A stretch of 64,000 bases of DNA from Acanthosoma haemorrhoidale. Lineage: Eukaryota > Arthropoda > Insecta > Hemiptera > Acanthosomatidae. The position numbers and the translations under genes were made by a program. Below, in pieces: positions 40,101-55,100 of this stretch (position 1 is the stretch's first letter; every line of letters begins with the position of its first letter). The stretch is taken from assembly GCA_930367205.1 (NCBI GenBank), contig OV884009.1, positions 93,951,189 through 94,015,188 on the forward strand. Reading direction: 5' to 3'. The notes beneath the pieces were generated by a model. It made no database searches and was not told where the DNA came from. It was given only the letters and a program-made list of their open reading frames with translations.

Positions 40101-43100
40101 TCCTATACTAGCTCTCTTCTCCAACCCAACTCATTTCCCTGTAGTACTACAGTAGCACAATTCTATTATAAAAATGAACTACTGTATACCCACCAGAGTG
40201 CAAAGGGTAAGATGCTGCTTTACAAATAATGTAATGAAATCTACTCCAACAGCAACTCTAGAAACATTACTGGGTCTTCTACCGCTACACTTAAAGCCAA
40301 CGACTTACATACTGACACCATGTTATAAAAGAACCCTCCATTATAAAAGGGCACTATAACATATTTATAACAATTGAGGCTACTCCTGAACTATGAATGA
40401 TCACTGATATGATAATGATAATGATATGATAATGATAATGATGGATCCAAAGCAGAAAAAGGATACCCTAACCTTTGAGGAATCTCCCACAAATATTTTT
40501 AAGGAGCTGGAACATTTTATCTTTTTAGGCCCTTTGATGAAGGTCTTTCAGACTGAAATCCATACCATTCTTTCAGGAGCATTCCTATTCCTACAAGAAA
40601 ACCACAGGCAATGAAATGAAAAAAAAAAAAAAGCACTATCCTGGGACATTTTTCCCTAAGAATAACAATAAAAAACAAAATAGGAATGTCTACCTAACAA
40701 AAAAATACATAACATTACACTTATATGATAAGCTTGTAAATAATAAAGTGCCTATGTACGTATTAAATAGCTACAGAGAACCAACAGCAAAAGGTTAAAA
40801 CAAATAAGTGGAGGTGAACAAATAAAGAAAATATAGGAATTATTACAAGGAGCAAAAGAGCAAAAAAGGTTTCTAAGGTGGATTAAGGTAAAAAAATAAT
40901 GAGAAATAAATAAACAGCATAAAAACGGTGAATTATGAATTGTTAGATTGGAGAGAGATAAGGAACTGGTAAAGTCTAGATTTAATAATTAGAAGAGTTA
41001 ATGAACAACGAATATTGTTGGAGATAAAGCTCCAAAGGTTTTCGGATTTGTGTGAGAAGGATAAGACAAGTAAGAAGGGTGAGGTCTATAACAGCAGGAT
41101 TTGATCGAAGATTTGAATTGGTGGAGGTTATGAAGTTAAGGAGGCTTTTTGACAAAGCAAATAAAAAACCAGACCTCTTATCAAGGAAAGGATCTGATAT
41201 GTTACTAATGGGACCTGACTATATATATAGGAATACTCTGTTGCACTAGAAGTGATAACTATCCAAGGAAACACCAAGAAGACATTGAACTTTATCGAAC
41301 ACTTGTACAGACAAATAATGCAATGTCTTGGCCTTATAAAATTTACTTAACATATTTTATATATCTTTTTTATTCTTTATTATAATGAAACCTCAGATCA
41401 CAGTTAATAATGATGCATAATAAATTTCTATTTTTTTTCAAAATAAACAAGTTTATAAATTTAATTTAAAAACTTATTTAATGTTGATTGAATAATGGCT
41501 ACAATTTAATATCATGTTAATTCCCTAAAAAATTATTTTGAAAGCAGAATAAATTTATTCGTTATTTAATGATACCTAAAATTTAAAGATTAATTTACTT
41601 TCTAATAAAAAAACTTGGTAGAAACTGCATGATTAATTTTAAAAACTTCACAATTTTAAATAGTTATTTATATTGGAAACATTTTTTTTTTCTAGCTGGA
41701 CAAAAATTTGGTGAGTTTTGATTTAGATAAGAAAAATGTGCTATATTATACTTGCTAGAGAGAATATATATTGAAAATACAAAACAGTAAATGTTTTTAT
41801 AAGAGATGGTTTCATATGTGTTATATTATTTTTTTCTTGATGTCACTTAATTCAATAAGCTGAATGAAAAATGTTGCTTGGCTGGAAATTGAAACTGAGA
41901 CCTCTAAGTTTCTGTCTCAGGCTATAACCAACTAGGGTGTTGATGATCACATTTCTAACTCAATATTCTTCTTTGACACAATAAAAAAATTAAACTTTGA
42001 CCCAAGTATAAAGATCATAGACAACTTAGTTGGATAGGCACTGTCCTAGGAAACTTTAGGTTTGATCATAGTGCGTAACACATGTTTCTCTTGATACATT
42101 TTTATCTGTTAATAAATATCAAGAAACCCTAATTATGGTAAACTTAATTTTTATTTCAGTTTGTTGAAACATTAAAGCCTAATTACAACAGCATAGATTT
42201 GACAAATGTAGAGCTTCTTGACTCTGATTCAAGTCGCCGTGATAATAATAGCCTTCTAAATGATGTAAGTATCTCATTTCATTACAAATCTTGAAAGGAA
42301 AATTTTGAATTTGATGTTAACAATACAGTCACACCCTGGTTATACCAGGTGGTAGCATAGTGGTACGAGACATGCATTCCTTGGCAAATTGCATAATATA
42401 AAAATTAAGTTATACGTGGCATTTTATTTATTAACTAAATTAAATCAGTTTGTTTTCATGATATTTTTTATTTCCTTTTAAAGATTTGGTCACTATGTAT
42501 TGCTATATTTAATACAACGCAATGCCTATTCTGTATTTACTATTGAATACTAAAATAATATATACGTGCATGGAGCATTGGTTATGATTATCACTCCAAT
42601 TCTATGGACTAAGTTGAATTTTGGTTGAAGAGTTTTGAATTTTTTCTTGATTTTATTTGTAATCATTGCGGGTTCCTCATTGTGGTGTAATATCAGACCA
42701 GGTTGAGGTTGTTACAATGGCTTCTTTGGCCGGATGATTTAATTTGATCTTTGTTTTATACAATTTGGTGAAGAGCAGATACGTATTTCCTGAATTCTAG
42801 AACAACTTCTGATTGCATGACTATCCCATTTAAAATTCTCAATGTCAATCAATTACATAAAAAGGTATTGTCATGTGGAAAGTCCTTCATCCATAACAAA
42901 TCCCTTTTAAGCAACAGTGTGTTTTGTAGTACTGCACAGGAAGGAAAGACATTATTTCATAAATTTAAAATAAGCACATAATGTCATGTTGTAAGAAATT
43001 TTAGGGAAAGACAAGTAAAAGATTTCAAACTACTAGTATAAGCATAAACTAAACATTGGTTTTCGTTATATTTTTTGTTAAAAAAACATCCAAAGCCTTC

Positions 43101-46100
43101 CCATTATAATGAGCTCTCCCTAATTTGGGTATGACTCTATGTGCATATTGTATTTACATACTTACATTTTACCAATGATTGGAGAAATATTGGACATTAT
43201 TAATTTTAGATCTGATGAATAAATTTCAACTAAACATCAAAAGAACTATAATCATTGCGAATTCATACACACTTAGTATTAATTATTGATTATACCTTTC
43301 AAGTTAATGGAATGTGGAAGCATATAAATTGGGTCACATCCATGGAGAAATGAATGTCATTTTATACCCATACCAAAATAAGAAGATATTCTCCTGCACT
43401 TAAAAAATCATATTTTTTTCTGAATACAGTGAATATTACCCAACAGAAACTTTTAATAACCCAACAATTCCTATATTTCCAGAAATTTAAATCACTATTT
43501 AACACATACTATACAAACCCATAAAAAGACACAGACAGTAATTGGGCAGTAGAGAATCTCCATTAATCAAACAACAGGTCAAAAAATAATCCTCCTTTTA
43601 CAAAATATTGATACTTTCTTTGTTTATTGATTGCGTGCTGGTTAGGTTTATTCTAATCTGTTTTTTGGCAACTTGCTATCCTTCCTCTTGTCTCTTATAG
43701 TAAAATTATTTCAATTATCCATAAAATGAACTATCCATTGTAAAAATTGTTTTTCTGTCACCGAACGAAAATGCCTTCTTCATCAAGGGATAATAAAAAT
43801 TTCAAGATTAATTATCAGGAGTTCATATTGAATAATTTCCATCTTCTAGTGACCTGTAACTATTCAGTGACAATAAATAATAGCCAAAGTTGCTTTCCCG
43901 TTAAATTTTACTTATTTTTTTAATAAACAGGTCCCCTATTGGCCCTATAAGTGAACTAATTTTCTATTATGAAAGGTGTTCTCATGTGGAAAGTTACACT
44001 GTATATGTGTGTATAAAGAATAAAAAACCTGTATGTTGGAGTGCCAGAAGATAAGTAATATATAAAAAAGTATAGTTTTTCAATTAACAGCAACTCTGGA
44101 AGTCATGTGGTCACAGTCATCATCAAGATTTTCTACCTAGCTACTTAAAGGTACCATTTTATCGAAATTAGAGGTCCTTCAAGAGGATTTACTGACCTCT
44201 GAATTGACCCGTGGCTGATGAAACTTAAAAGAAATGGTTTTGCCTACAGTTTAACTGAAAATAGGTCTTTGCCATTGGGCTTACATGATGGAGGGGATTA
44301 TTGGCTTCCTTCTGGCATTTTATCTCAATTTTGGAAATGTCTCAAAACTGTGTGCACTGTATTTGTTTGATAATTATCTTCCAAAAAAGGTAAATAAATA
44401 ATAGGACTAAGATATGCGTATGCCAAGGAAATATAAAAAATATCACTCCTAAAAATTTTGATTGAGAACAGATTTTTCAAATTTATTTGCTTACAAATTC
44501 TTTGATTAAATTTCATTTTGTAATCCTAAAAATAAAACAGAGGTAAGCATTTCATCATCTTTAGGATTATTTATTCCCTAAGTAATTCCCTAGGTATAAA
44601 GTTTGGTTGGATTTTCACTTATTTCTTCATAAAAAAAAAAAACACATGTATCAGCTCAAAACCCTAATTTTTTTATGTTTCAGTTAAGAAATGATATGGT
44701 GAACCAAATAGAAGGCGAGACTGAGCTTAAAGTAAAAGTTCACTACGATGAAATGGTAAAAATTATTTTAATAACCATTACTGTCAATGAAAAATATGTA
44801 ACCATTAGAAAAATTGTATCATGATTTGAATCTTAAATAGCTATTTTACTCTTTAAGCTGTACCCACATTTATTTAAATTATTATTATTGGAAAACCTTT
44901 ATAATCAAAAATATTTCATTTTAATACCAATTTTATCACTTTACAAAACTAGAGAACTAAACTTTTAGTATAGATCCTTGAAACTTCAATATGTTGAAAT
45001 TTCTTATGTCATTGCCTCAAAAAAAAAAAAATAAAATAATACTTATATAATACTTAATAATAAAATTGTCAATAAAAGCAGGATCATCTGTGGTGAAACC
45101 AGAAGTTTTAAGACAACCCATTTTAATTTTTGAAAAGCAATTACTAAATATCAAACTGAATGGTTATAAAAATAATGATCTGATGAATGATTTGGGGAAA
45201 AATTTGTTTTAGAAAATAAACAAATACTAACTATAGTCATCGACTAATTAAATAAGTGAAAGTATCGAATACAAAAGTATTCTCAGTAAGCTCAAACAGT
45301 CATAATTATGGTAGAAATAAAAATATGAAAATGTATAAAAATTTAAATAGACAAGATATAATATAATCTATATATAATTTATTTACAAGCAAAAATGGAC
45401 CCTTTACAACAACTTGCAGGAAAAATATTTGCCCATACAAAGTAAAATAAATTCTATACATGATTCTGATCAATGTAATATAATTATAAATTCTAGTAAT
45501 ACTAATTATTTGTGGTGTTTAAAAGTAGTAACTAAGAGAGGGAGAAAGTAAATAATATGTACATGACTGTGATCCTCAGTGATTTAGATTCCTTATACAA
45601 TCTTACAAATGACTGTGAAAGATGCTCTTTAGATTTACCCGTTTTAAAGAATTTGCATATAAAAACCGGTTAAAAAATAAATGATTTCAAAAAACAACCA
45701 AAACAATAAATAAACTGAACCTGGTGGCCTAGTTGTCGCCCCTTTATCCTCAAAAACTATAAAAATTCAAGTTAAGTATGATTGCCCCTTTATTAAACAA
45801 TTAAGGGCTTTGCTATGGATCAAAAACCATGTTAATCATGTTAAATAAAATAATATTTCATTGAAGCCCTAACATACATATAACATATTATTTACACATT
45901 ATTATTCACGAGGTTGAGCTCTTTAATTTGATGTCCTACATAATGTGGCAGAAAAATATTTATATTTTAATTACAAGTAATTGATTAATAATCAACCCTT
46001 CGTTGTTTTTCATAAGGTTGATTTTTTTTTTATCATCTTTAGGGTATCAAGTAAATCTTTCATGGAAAATTTCATCCCTCAATATGAAATTGGGTTTAAA

Positions 46101-49100
46101 AAAAAAAATTGCAAACACACCTTTGATGACGATTTCATAGATATTTGTAACTGCAGTTTACTTTAGCCCCAATAGTTCTCATATTATCGATTAAAATCTT
46201 TAATTTGATAGCCTACTCAATATGAAAGAAAATATTTATTTCTTATTACTAATTAATTTTTTAATAACCCTTTCTTATTTTTCGTGGAGCTGTTTTCATT
46301 TTCATCATCATCGGGGCATCAATCAATGTGAAATATCATTCATCTGAAAAAAACACTGGTTAATAACCCAATATTTTGAAAAACAAAATAAAAATTACAT
46401 ATTACTAATCAGAACATTGATATCTTTAATTTTGCACCTCACTTACAGTTATAGACAAATATTTTTTGAAATACAAACTAATCAATCGCACTTTCTCGTG
46501 TTTTATAGAGTGTATAACTATATTCTTCATTTCTGCCCAATATCAAACAGAACCTGTAAAATTTCATTTCTCTTGCTTGAACAGGGGACTCACTAAGACT
46601 AGAACGATCAGACAGACAGCCAGGCAGGTTAAAAACCTTGATTTTGGAAAAATCAAGGAAACCCTAAAAAGCAAGCAGATGAATAATTATTAAAGACAGT
46701 TGTAGTTTTATATGTAAAGAAACTGATAAGCCAATTCTGAATTTTGACAAATTATTGTCAGATTTATGGAACATCAAAAGTCAGTAGAGGCATATGGCAG
46801 CCACTGAGATCAATAAACGAACCTAAAATAGAAGAAGTTGATCTCATAGACCTAATGATATGGGTTGATTATTCTCTAAACTGTCAAACAAAGATAGGAG
46901 AAACCTTATAAATAAAAAGATGTCCATTGGGAGAAGAATTAGTAAACTCTTGCATTACAGATAATGAATGACACCAAACTAGAAAGGAAAATATATATAG
47001 CATAAACAATACTTGCTTCCATGATGCAACCATTAATGGTGGGTTTTGGCCTCTCTAATAAGCCACCACCATTTCATGTACAAATTATATTTTTAACAAT
47101 TACAAAATTTTCATTATGAAACTAAAAAACAATTTTAAAAATGAAGAAATTCTATTGTTTAGTTACATTTATTATTTGTATATAAGTATAACTTAATAGG
47201 GAAATATTACTGAGAGTAGGGTGGTTCAGAAATGTAATTAGGATGTATCTGAAGAAATAGACAAAGAGAATATGGAATCAAAGGGAGATTAGGAGCACTG
47301 GTGGTTTGAATCCATGGAAAAATCTGCGAGATAACTGGGTGTTTGTTAAGATAGAAACCAATTAAGGAAAGCTCTTTTAGGGAATGTTCAAATATGTCAT
47401 AATAATATAAGTGAATGTATATGTTAGAATACAATAATAAATGACAATAATATGAATAATTAATACTCCTACTTATCCTTTTTCCTTAATTTTTAGAAAC
47501 GTGTCACTTCACGTCGTCAAAAATACTTTTATCATCCAATTGAGGGTACACCATTCTCTCTTGGGCTTGTTCTGCCTGATGGTTATGGTCTTTATGAAGT
47601 ATTGGCAGAACAAGAAATTAAGCTCAGTCATGTAAATGGTAAGTTAACTTTTCCTTATTTATAATAATTATACTGTAAAACAATACATATTTATTTATGA
47701 ATTGGTCTTTATAGTTTATTTTTTAATTCAGTTACAGAATATTTTAAAGGAGAGAATTGGAGAGTTCATCCAGAATGGTAAATACTTTTCCCTTACGTTT
47801 TTAGATTATATACAAAAAAATTAGACCTTAATTTACATGGTGTATTGCAATATTGCATTTAAATTGTAACTGATAACTCCATTCCTTAAAGAAATATTTT
47901 TCTTGTTAAAAATTATTACTTATAATATTCAAATTGATCATTTAAAAAAAAACAAAAAAACATTCAATCAGTAAGTAAATCCAATATTTAATTTGTCTTA
48001 TTTTCAAGGCGATGCTTTGTGCCTTTCAACCTTGGGTTACCTCTGTCCAATATATATCTCTGTCTTTTTGAGCACTGTCATCTCCTAGATGGGTTTTCCC
48101 TTTGTATGTCAGAGGCTGGGAATATGGTCCAGGTAGGTTTTCCTAGGGTTCCCTCGATGGCAGGTTTTGGTGGGCCTTGCTTCCATGAGTTTCCTGGGTT
48201 TTCCATTCCATCCATTTAACAGACATGCCAAAACCTCTTCGGGTGTTGTATTTACCTAAAAATAAATATTATACTTATTAATTTAACTTACAATCAAGAG
48301 GCATTTATTGTACAGCATTTTAAGTGCCTAAAATATGATTAACTTACCTTTTATTTATAGCTACTTTAATGAGGAATTTAAAAAAAAATAAAGAAAATCC
48401 AATGCATATGTAAGGTTTGAGAGGAAGGGTTCGTGGCATATACTTTCAATAAACCTGAAGAAGAAGGCCCAAAGTAGAAATAAAAGCTATGACCCATGAT
48501 ATTGATGTCTTAATAAATTAGGCTATTGCAACTATGTTGGCCTGGTCATTTCATAAAATTGGGACAGGAGGAAATACATGCCAATATCCTAATTGGATTT
48601 ATGAAACCAGGCATGCCAAAAGACATAGATTATGATGGCAAAACTGCGTTACTATTGCTGCAAAACAATACTTATAGCATGTGGTTAATCTGAAGGTAAA
48701 ACTCAATCATCAAGTAGAAAATCAAGTTATGATAACCTCCCTACACACATGCAAAACCATTTAATTAGTTGCATAAATTATCTGTGCTCTTTAAATATCA
48801 ACACATAGCAGGAAAAAACAATAAAGTAGCAGATTATTTAAACAGAAACCCAAAAGAAGATTGTGAAAAGCTGGAAGTAGATTTTTACATAAACTGATTA
48901 AATGAACAAGAATTTTTTTACAACTTAACCCAAAAAATGACTAAAGTATTCAGGAGCATATGTCAGGTATTTGCAAAAGACAAATCCAATTTAAAATTGA
49001 TAGCCAATGAGCAGAAAGATTTGATATGATAATGAAACTTGAAGAAACCTTAAATAATACATATTATAGTGCCACAAATGTTACACCAGCGCAAGCCATG

Positions 49101-52100
49101 TAAAAAACTTTACACCTGAACAAGATAGGAAGCCAGACTAACAGGAAATTGAACGAATCATTGAAAACAATCTTCTAAAAGCAGGGAATATAATGAATTA
49201 TGTGATTTTTCACACCAACCTTCAAGACAACTATGTACGGGACATTAAATTGAAATTAATTTTATTTTTATCTTGAGCTAAATACAACATGGTCTATTGA
49301 ATGAAAATATTGTAATTAAAAAAAAAATAGAATTTAGCAAATATGTTTTGTTGTGGATATTAAGAATTGTTTTCAAATGATATTATTATTAAAATTAAGT
49401 TCTAGAGAGATACTAATTGTAACTTTTGTTATAAATGTAAATTTAGTAAAATTTTTATTGTATTCTTATAGGTTTTTTGAACAAATTTATTATTTCCATA
49501 ATTATTATTTAAACATGGATAAAATTTTAGTTTTAAATATATTTTTCAAATAAGATTTGCATCTATTATTACAAATTTGGATCCATATCCACCATAAATG
49601 AAGACTGTACCCACCTATAATTTTAGACTATTGTTTGAAACTGATTAGATAGTTATTATGTACAATATGAATAAATTCTATGGCCAATTATTTTATTATG
49701 AAATATTTGAAAAAGCCAAATTATGCACTAGCGTCATATAGGATCCTGAGATCATATTAAATGAAACATTTTAAGTAACCTATTATTCATTATGAACTTT
49801 TTATAAATGTCCTTTTACTACTATGACTAAGAAAGTAACATTTTACCAAAAATGAGATATTTTTATGAAATAAATGTTTAATTAATTTACTGCCATGCAA
49901 AGGTGATTTATAAAATATTAGCTAAATCATAAATTTACCTCAAAAATCAAAACTATGTAAAATATATATATATATGTTACAGGGTTTACTGTGAGTATAA
50001 TTATGCAGGAGAACACAAATTCACATCTCCTGAAGATCAAGTACTTCATTTTTTATCTAGAACAAGACGTCCTGGCTGGAAGTGGATGTCACTTCGCCGC
50101 CGCTCTTTAAATCACCTCCATGATCCCGGTATTATATTTTATATAGAATCAGTAATTTTTAATTAGGTTAGTCTACCAAGTAACTAATTTTTTTTTATTA
50201 ACCTGTAATAGAATACATGCACTTATAAAAACATAAACAATTAATCAATTATTTTGTGTTTATAAAAACGTATCCAACTACATTTAGTCCACTATATATC
50301 CCATTATCAACAAGATTCTGCCCACGGTATTTAATGTAATGTTTTTTTTAAAAATTAATCTCCTAAAAAATAAGAAAGTTTGAATATCTTATTGAAAAGC
50401 TTGTTAAATATATATATATCAGTTTTTCAATTATAAGTTACTCATTTAAAACATAATTATCTGGGATTCAAATTTTATCACCTTCCTTGGCCAGGCATTG
50501 GCTCCATATTAGTTAAAATTTTTGTCATTCTTAGGTAACTTAGTCCCAGAATAAAGGTAATTTTTTCATTTTATTCCATAATAGCTAGTCTGAAGTAAGT
50601 TGATATGAACATATTTATTGATATTAAAAATAAAAATCCATGTTGCAACACCACATGAAGAAGTAGGGCCTAGCAAAGGCTTCAATAGGTGACACTAAGA
50701 TAGTCTAATTTTTGGTGCTAGGCTTTTACCTCTATGACCGGGTTTGATACTTCTTGATTATTCAAGTAGCTACTTTGCTATCCTCAAGAGACTAAGTGAA
50801 CTCAAACCAGACCCATCCCCGAAGAAATATTCCTGAGAGCAGCCAGGAGCCAGATCTCTTAGTCAGAAGTCAGCATGCTAACAATTAGGCTATAATATAA
50901 TAATTTATGGATTATGCAAATTGATGAAAACCCAAGGCATCATATATTTATTTCAATTATACATAAATTGTGCTTGATTTCTTTTATTATTTGTTCTTAG
51001 GAATTAGCATGATTTGTAATGTTTTCATAAAACTTATTGCACTATATGTCTCACTATCATGATGTACTAAACCAAATTTAATTAATTATTATTTACCGAA
51101 ATGTTTCAGAGCAAAGTGGTACAAAGAAAATGGAAAAGGATTCTTACTATTGTACGTATATTTAGTTTTCAACATAAGTAATTTGCTTAGTTATTTCATT
51201 TCATTGTAGCGTTTGATGGTTTTTATTTAATTTTATCATTTGTTTTTATACTTAAAAGACATAAATATTTTTTTGTAACTTATAGGTGATAAAAGCCTTG
51301 TGCAGTCTCTTGTTTTTGACGCAATGGTTACGGAAGGGTTAGATAAGTCTGATACATCAAACATAAAAGAAGATAAACAGTAAGTTTACAACTTTACTAT
51401 TAGTTAACTAATTTTTATACCTAAAAAATAAGATGAAGTATCCTAAATAGCTAAGAAAACATGAATTAATAATATAAATTTCTTTTATAAATGTTTGCAT
51501 ATTTTATTTGGCATTTCTTTCTTCTTTATAAATTATTGCAGTATAATTTTATCAGTTAATTCATTCCTTGGTTCATTTTTATAATATAATTTATTTAATG
51601 ATATTTTAGTTTTGTTTATTGATTAATTATTATTTTAGTTTTGATATTGTTTATTGATTAATTATTATTTTAATTTTGATAATTGTTTATTTTTTGTTTC
51701 AATTATATACCTTAAAGCACTTTTCTATTGAGATGCACCTGTTTAAATGCACTAACTATATACATTGTTACAATAGCCCTATCGGCATTCTAATGGCACT
51801 GCTGCACAGGTAAAGTATAGTCAAAAAACGAAAAATAAAATAAAATTTAGTTATAATTTTTGCAAAAATACAATGATTACTTATAAACTATGGCTAAATA
51901 AATATTACACAATGAGATATGTATATTAGAAGAAAAAAAATCTAATAATAAAAAATTAGCTGTCAACATGATTTTGCATCATATATTGTGTGATTTATTT
52001 CAATCAAAGATTTTTTCATATTCATTATTCATGCTCTAAAATAACTGCTCTTCAAAGTTTTTTTTTTATTTTTGCTTTTTTCCAAGACCTAGCATATTGA

Positions 52101-55100
52101 ATCATTATCAAGGATTCTACCTGTTCACTTTTGTATAGCTGAATAATGTGAAGAGTATTAAGTATAGTATTTTCAATAATGTTAAGCTGTAGCCATGAGT
52201 ATTTATTCTTTGGCTGCTAAGAGAGCGAGAGAAAGAGAGAGGGAAGAGAGAGAGTGAGAGAAATACTTTTTTTTTATGGTTTCTAAATTAGTGTTTTTGC
52301 GTACTCATCAATCTTTGACAAGTCACTTTTTTTGTTTCTTTTTCTTATTTCCAACAACGTAATTTTTAGATTTTTATTATAGACAAAGACAATCCATGTC
52401 ACTCATATATTCTTATATTATGTATCGTTTACATAATTAATCTGTCAAAAAGCCTAGAAAAAGACTGTAACAGGTCTTAGAACTGAATCGATCCAATATT
52501 TCACCATTACAATTCATTAAAACAGTTTGTACTCAATTTTTTTTTTTTTTTTATTATCTGAACAAACTTGTATACTTTGGTGAGATTATTTTTGCAATAG
52601 ATATTATTTCTCCTAAGTGGCTTCTGGTCTCTGGTCTAAACATGTTGTCTCTCTCCACCACCCAATCTCATGACTGCTGAACAACTGACTCTATGAATGA
52701 ATGACTCAAATGAACTTACTGAAAGACAAAAAACCCTCTGTCCCCTACCAGCTGCTACTTGAAGGTTTTGTTTGTCAAAGTCTATTTGTTTTATGAATTT
52801 AAATAAGTCAAGTCAAAGTGTAGAGTACAGTTTTTTTTTCTATTTGACACCAAGTTTCTTGTTTGAGTATATAGTCATAAAGTATTTGCTTAAAGTTAGG
52901 AGTTTTCCAGTCTGTTAGTCTGTATTATATACAATCCTTTCAAGTAGTGTTTTGTGTTTCTGTGTTCAGTGAGGAATTGCATAAGTTTTGTAAACCATGC
53001 TTGTAATTGTGTAGTGTAATGTTTGATATACATTTGGGTAAACTTAGTGATTTTGTGGACATTTCGCTATTAATTCCTCCTTAATAGATTATAGGATGTA
53101 GGACATTGGATTCATGCTCCATGAGGACAGTAGTTAACATTTGACATGTGCAAACTATGAAATCAGCTGGTTCATTCCTCTCAACCTACAAATGTCCCTT
53201 TGCACATTCAATTTTAAATGTTTTTGGAATTGTTTTCAGTCGTTGCATGTTTAGCCATATGTCCTCTGTTATTTTGTCATGCATGTATCTGAGGGTGTCT
53301 TAAAGAGTATGTTATGTTTTTGTTGTCAGTGTAAATAATTATGACTGTGTGAGTTCTAATACAAGTATTCTGTTACTTTCAGCTTGCTAGTTCCTCAGCT
53401 TGGTTGCTAGAACAATAATTTTCTAATTGGTGTAGGTTTTCTATCTGCTCTCTGTATATGCAGCGTATCCTTCATTATACCTCTCATTGGACACATTTAT
53501 ATGTCTGTGCGGTCAGTAGTATATTGTAAGTCTGTGATTGCATTTGTGAATGTATTTTGGGTTGTAACCAGTTTGTGGAATCAGTTCTATGTTCTATGTA
53601 GTCATGGATCAAGTCTGTTTAATTATCCTGTATTTGCGATTTGCAATGAATAAAAGACATATTAAACTAAAAAGAAAAAAAAATACCTTATAAATAATAT
53701 CTTTCTTTATAAGTTGATTATTTGGAAATAAAAATGCCAAAACAGCCAAATAAGTCTGGTCATGATTAAAATTAGTTTTTGACAATTCAGGAGTTACTCG
53801 GAAAGTTTGACTTTAAAGGACTCACCATATTGACTTACACTTTTTAAGGCAACAATAGGCAGTGAATTCCTTATTATCATTGGTTTTGACTGATTAAAAT
53901 CTTTTAATCGTTTTTTTATCTGAAAATGAACAATATAAATATTCATTAGGCAAATTTTAATTACAAAACAGGTAATAATGTAAAGAAACTAAATATAATT
54001 GACCAAATAGAATACAAATCAATAAGGCTCAAAAAAACGTCCCAGCATTGAAATCTTTTGAGGATGAAAAATCCAGTTTTCTGTAGACCTTCTTCATCTA
54101 ATTTATGTTTATTCGCCTGTTTAGCATCACTGTTACTGTAATTGATAACTAAAGAAACAATATTTATGGCGATAATTAACTATGTTTGCTTGAATTTTAC
54201 TCAATTAGTTTATAATGATTAACAGTTTATTTTATGGGTTTCATTTAGTATGATCATATCATATGTAGTTATTAGTTATAGTGGATAATTTTGGCTATTT
54301 TATTATAAAATAACTGGCTATAGAAATTTATAAATATTAATTTAATTAAATTATATAAATAATTTAAATATATAATAACCTAATCAGTGTTACAAAAAAT
54401 TATACATAAATAAGTGGATACATTCTTGACTGGCACTAGATGTGTTTCTTTAATCCTTGTTTCTTCTATGCTGCTTCCCACTCTTTTGCTTCTAACTAAC
54501 TACAAATCATCCCTCGCTCTCTCCTCTGAAGGTCAAGCAATACTGATTCTTTCTCTTTTAGGACAAACTGAACCATCTGCTATTACACACTCCCCCACTC
54601 CTATAACTTTCTCTGGCTGTGTCTGTCTGTCTGTCCTTGAGATTATGAGCCCTCTATTTGACTTGAGTGACTTATGTTTACTATTTTACTTCAGTGAATA
54701 TCATGCCACTGCAAATTACACATACATTTTTAATTAGGAACAACATTAATTTAATTACCTGACAACATGGCAAATATTTTAGTAAAAGGTATATTTAATA
54801 GTTTTTAAATGTTTGCTGTTGTTAGGTTTTTTAAAATTTATATTGTTCCTAATTAAAAATGTATGTGCACTTTTTAGTGGCATGATATTTTGCGTGGTAT
54901 GTCCATTTAATGTCCCAATGATAATAAAAATAAAAGTAATCCTATGAAAAAGTACAATAAGTGTATTACAAAAAGTATATTAAGTGTCATTAATCAATTT
55001 ATTACTGTGTAATGAAAAAATATTTTTTTCCTACCACGCTGTATGCTGTGTAGGGTATCAAATTAAATATCTCAACATGCTAATTAAGAATATGTATGAC

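Noticed and set aside
54414..54737. 107-codon plus-strand frame
   Set aside because: Leu/Ser-rich, no recognisable domain, no splice or start context, and it runs into the fold-back element; most likely chance.
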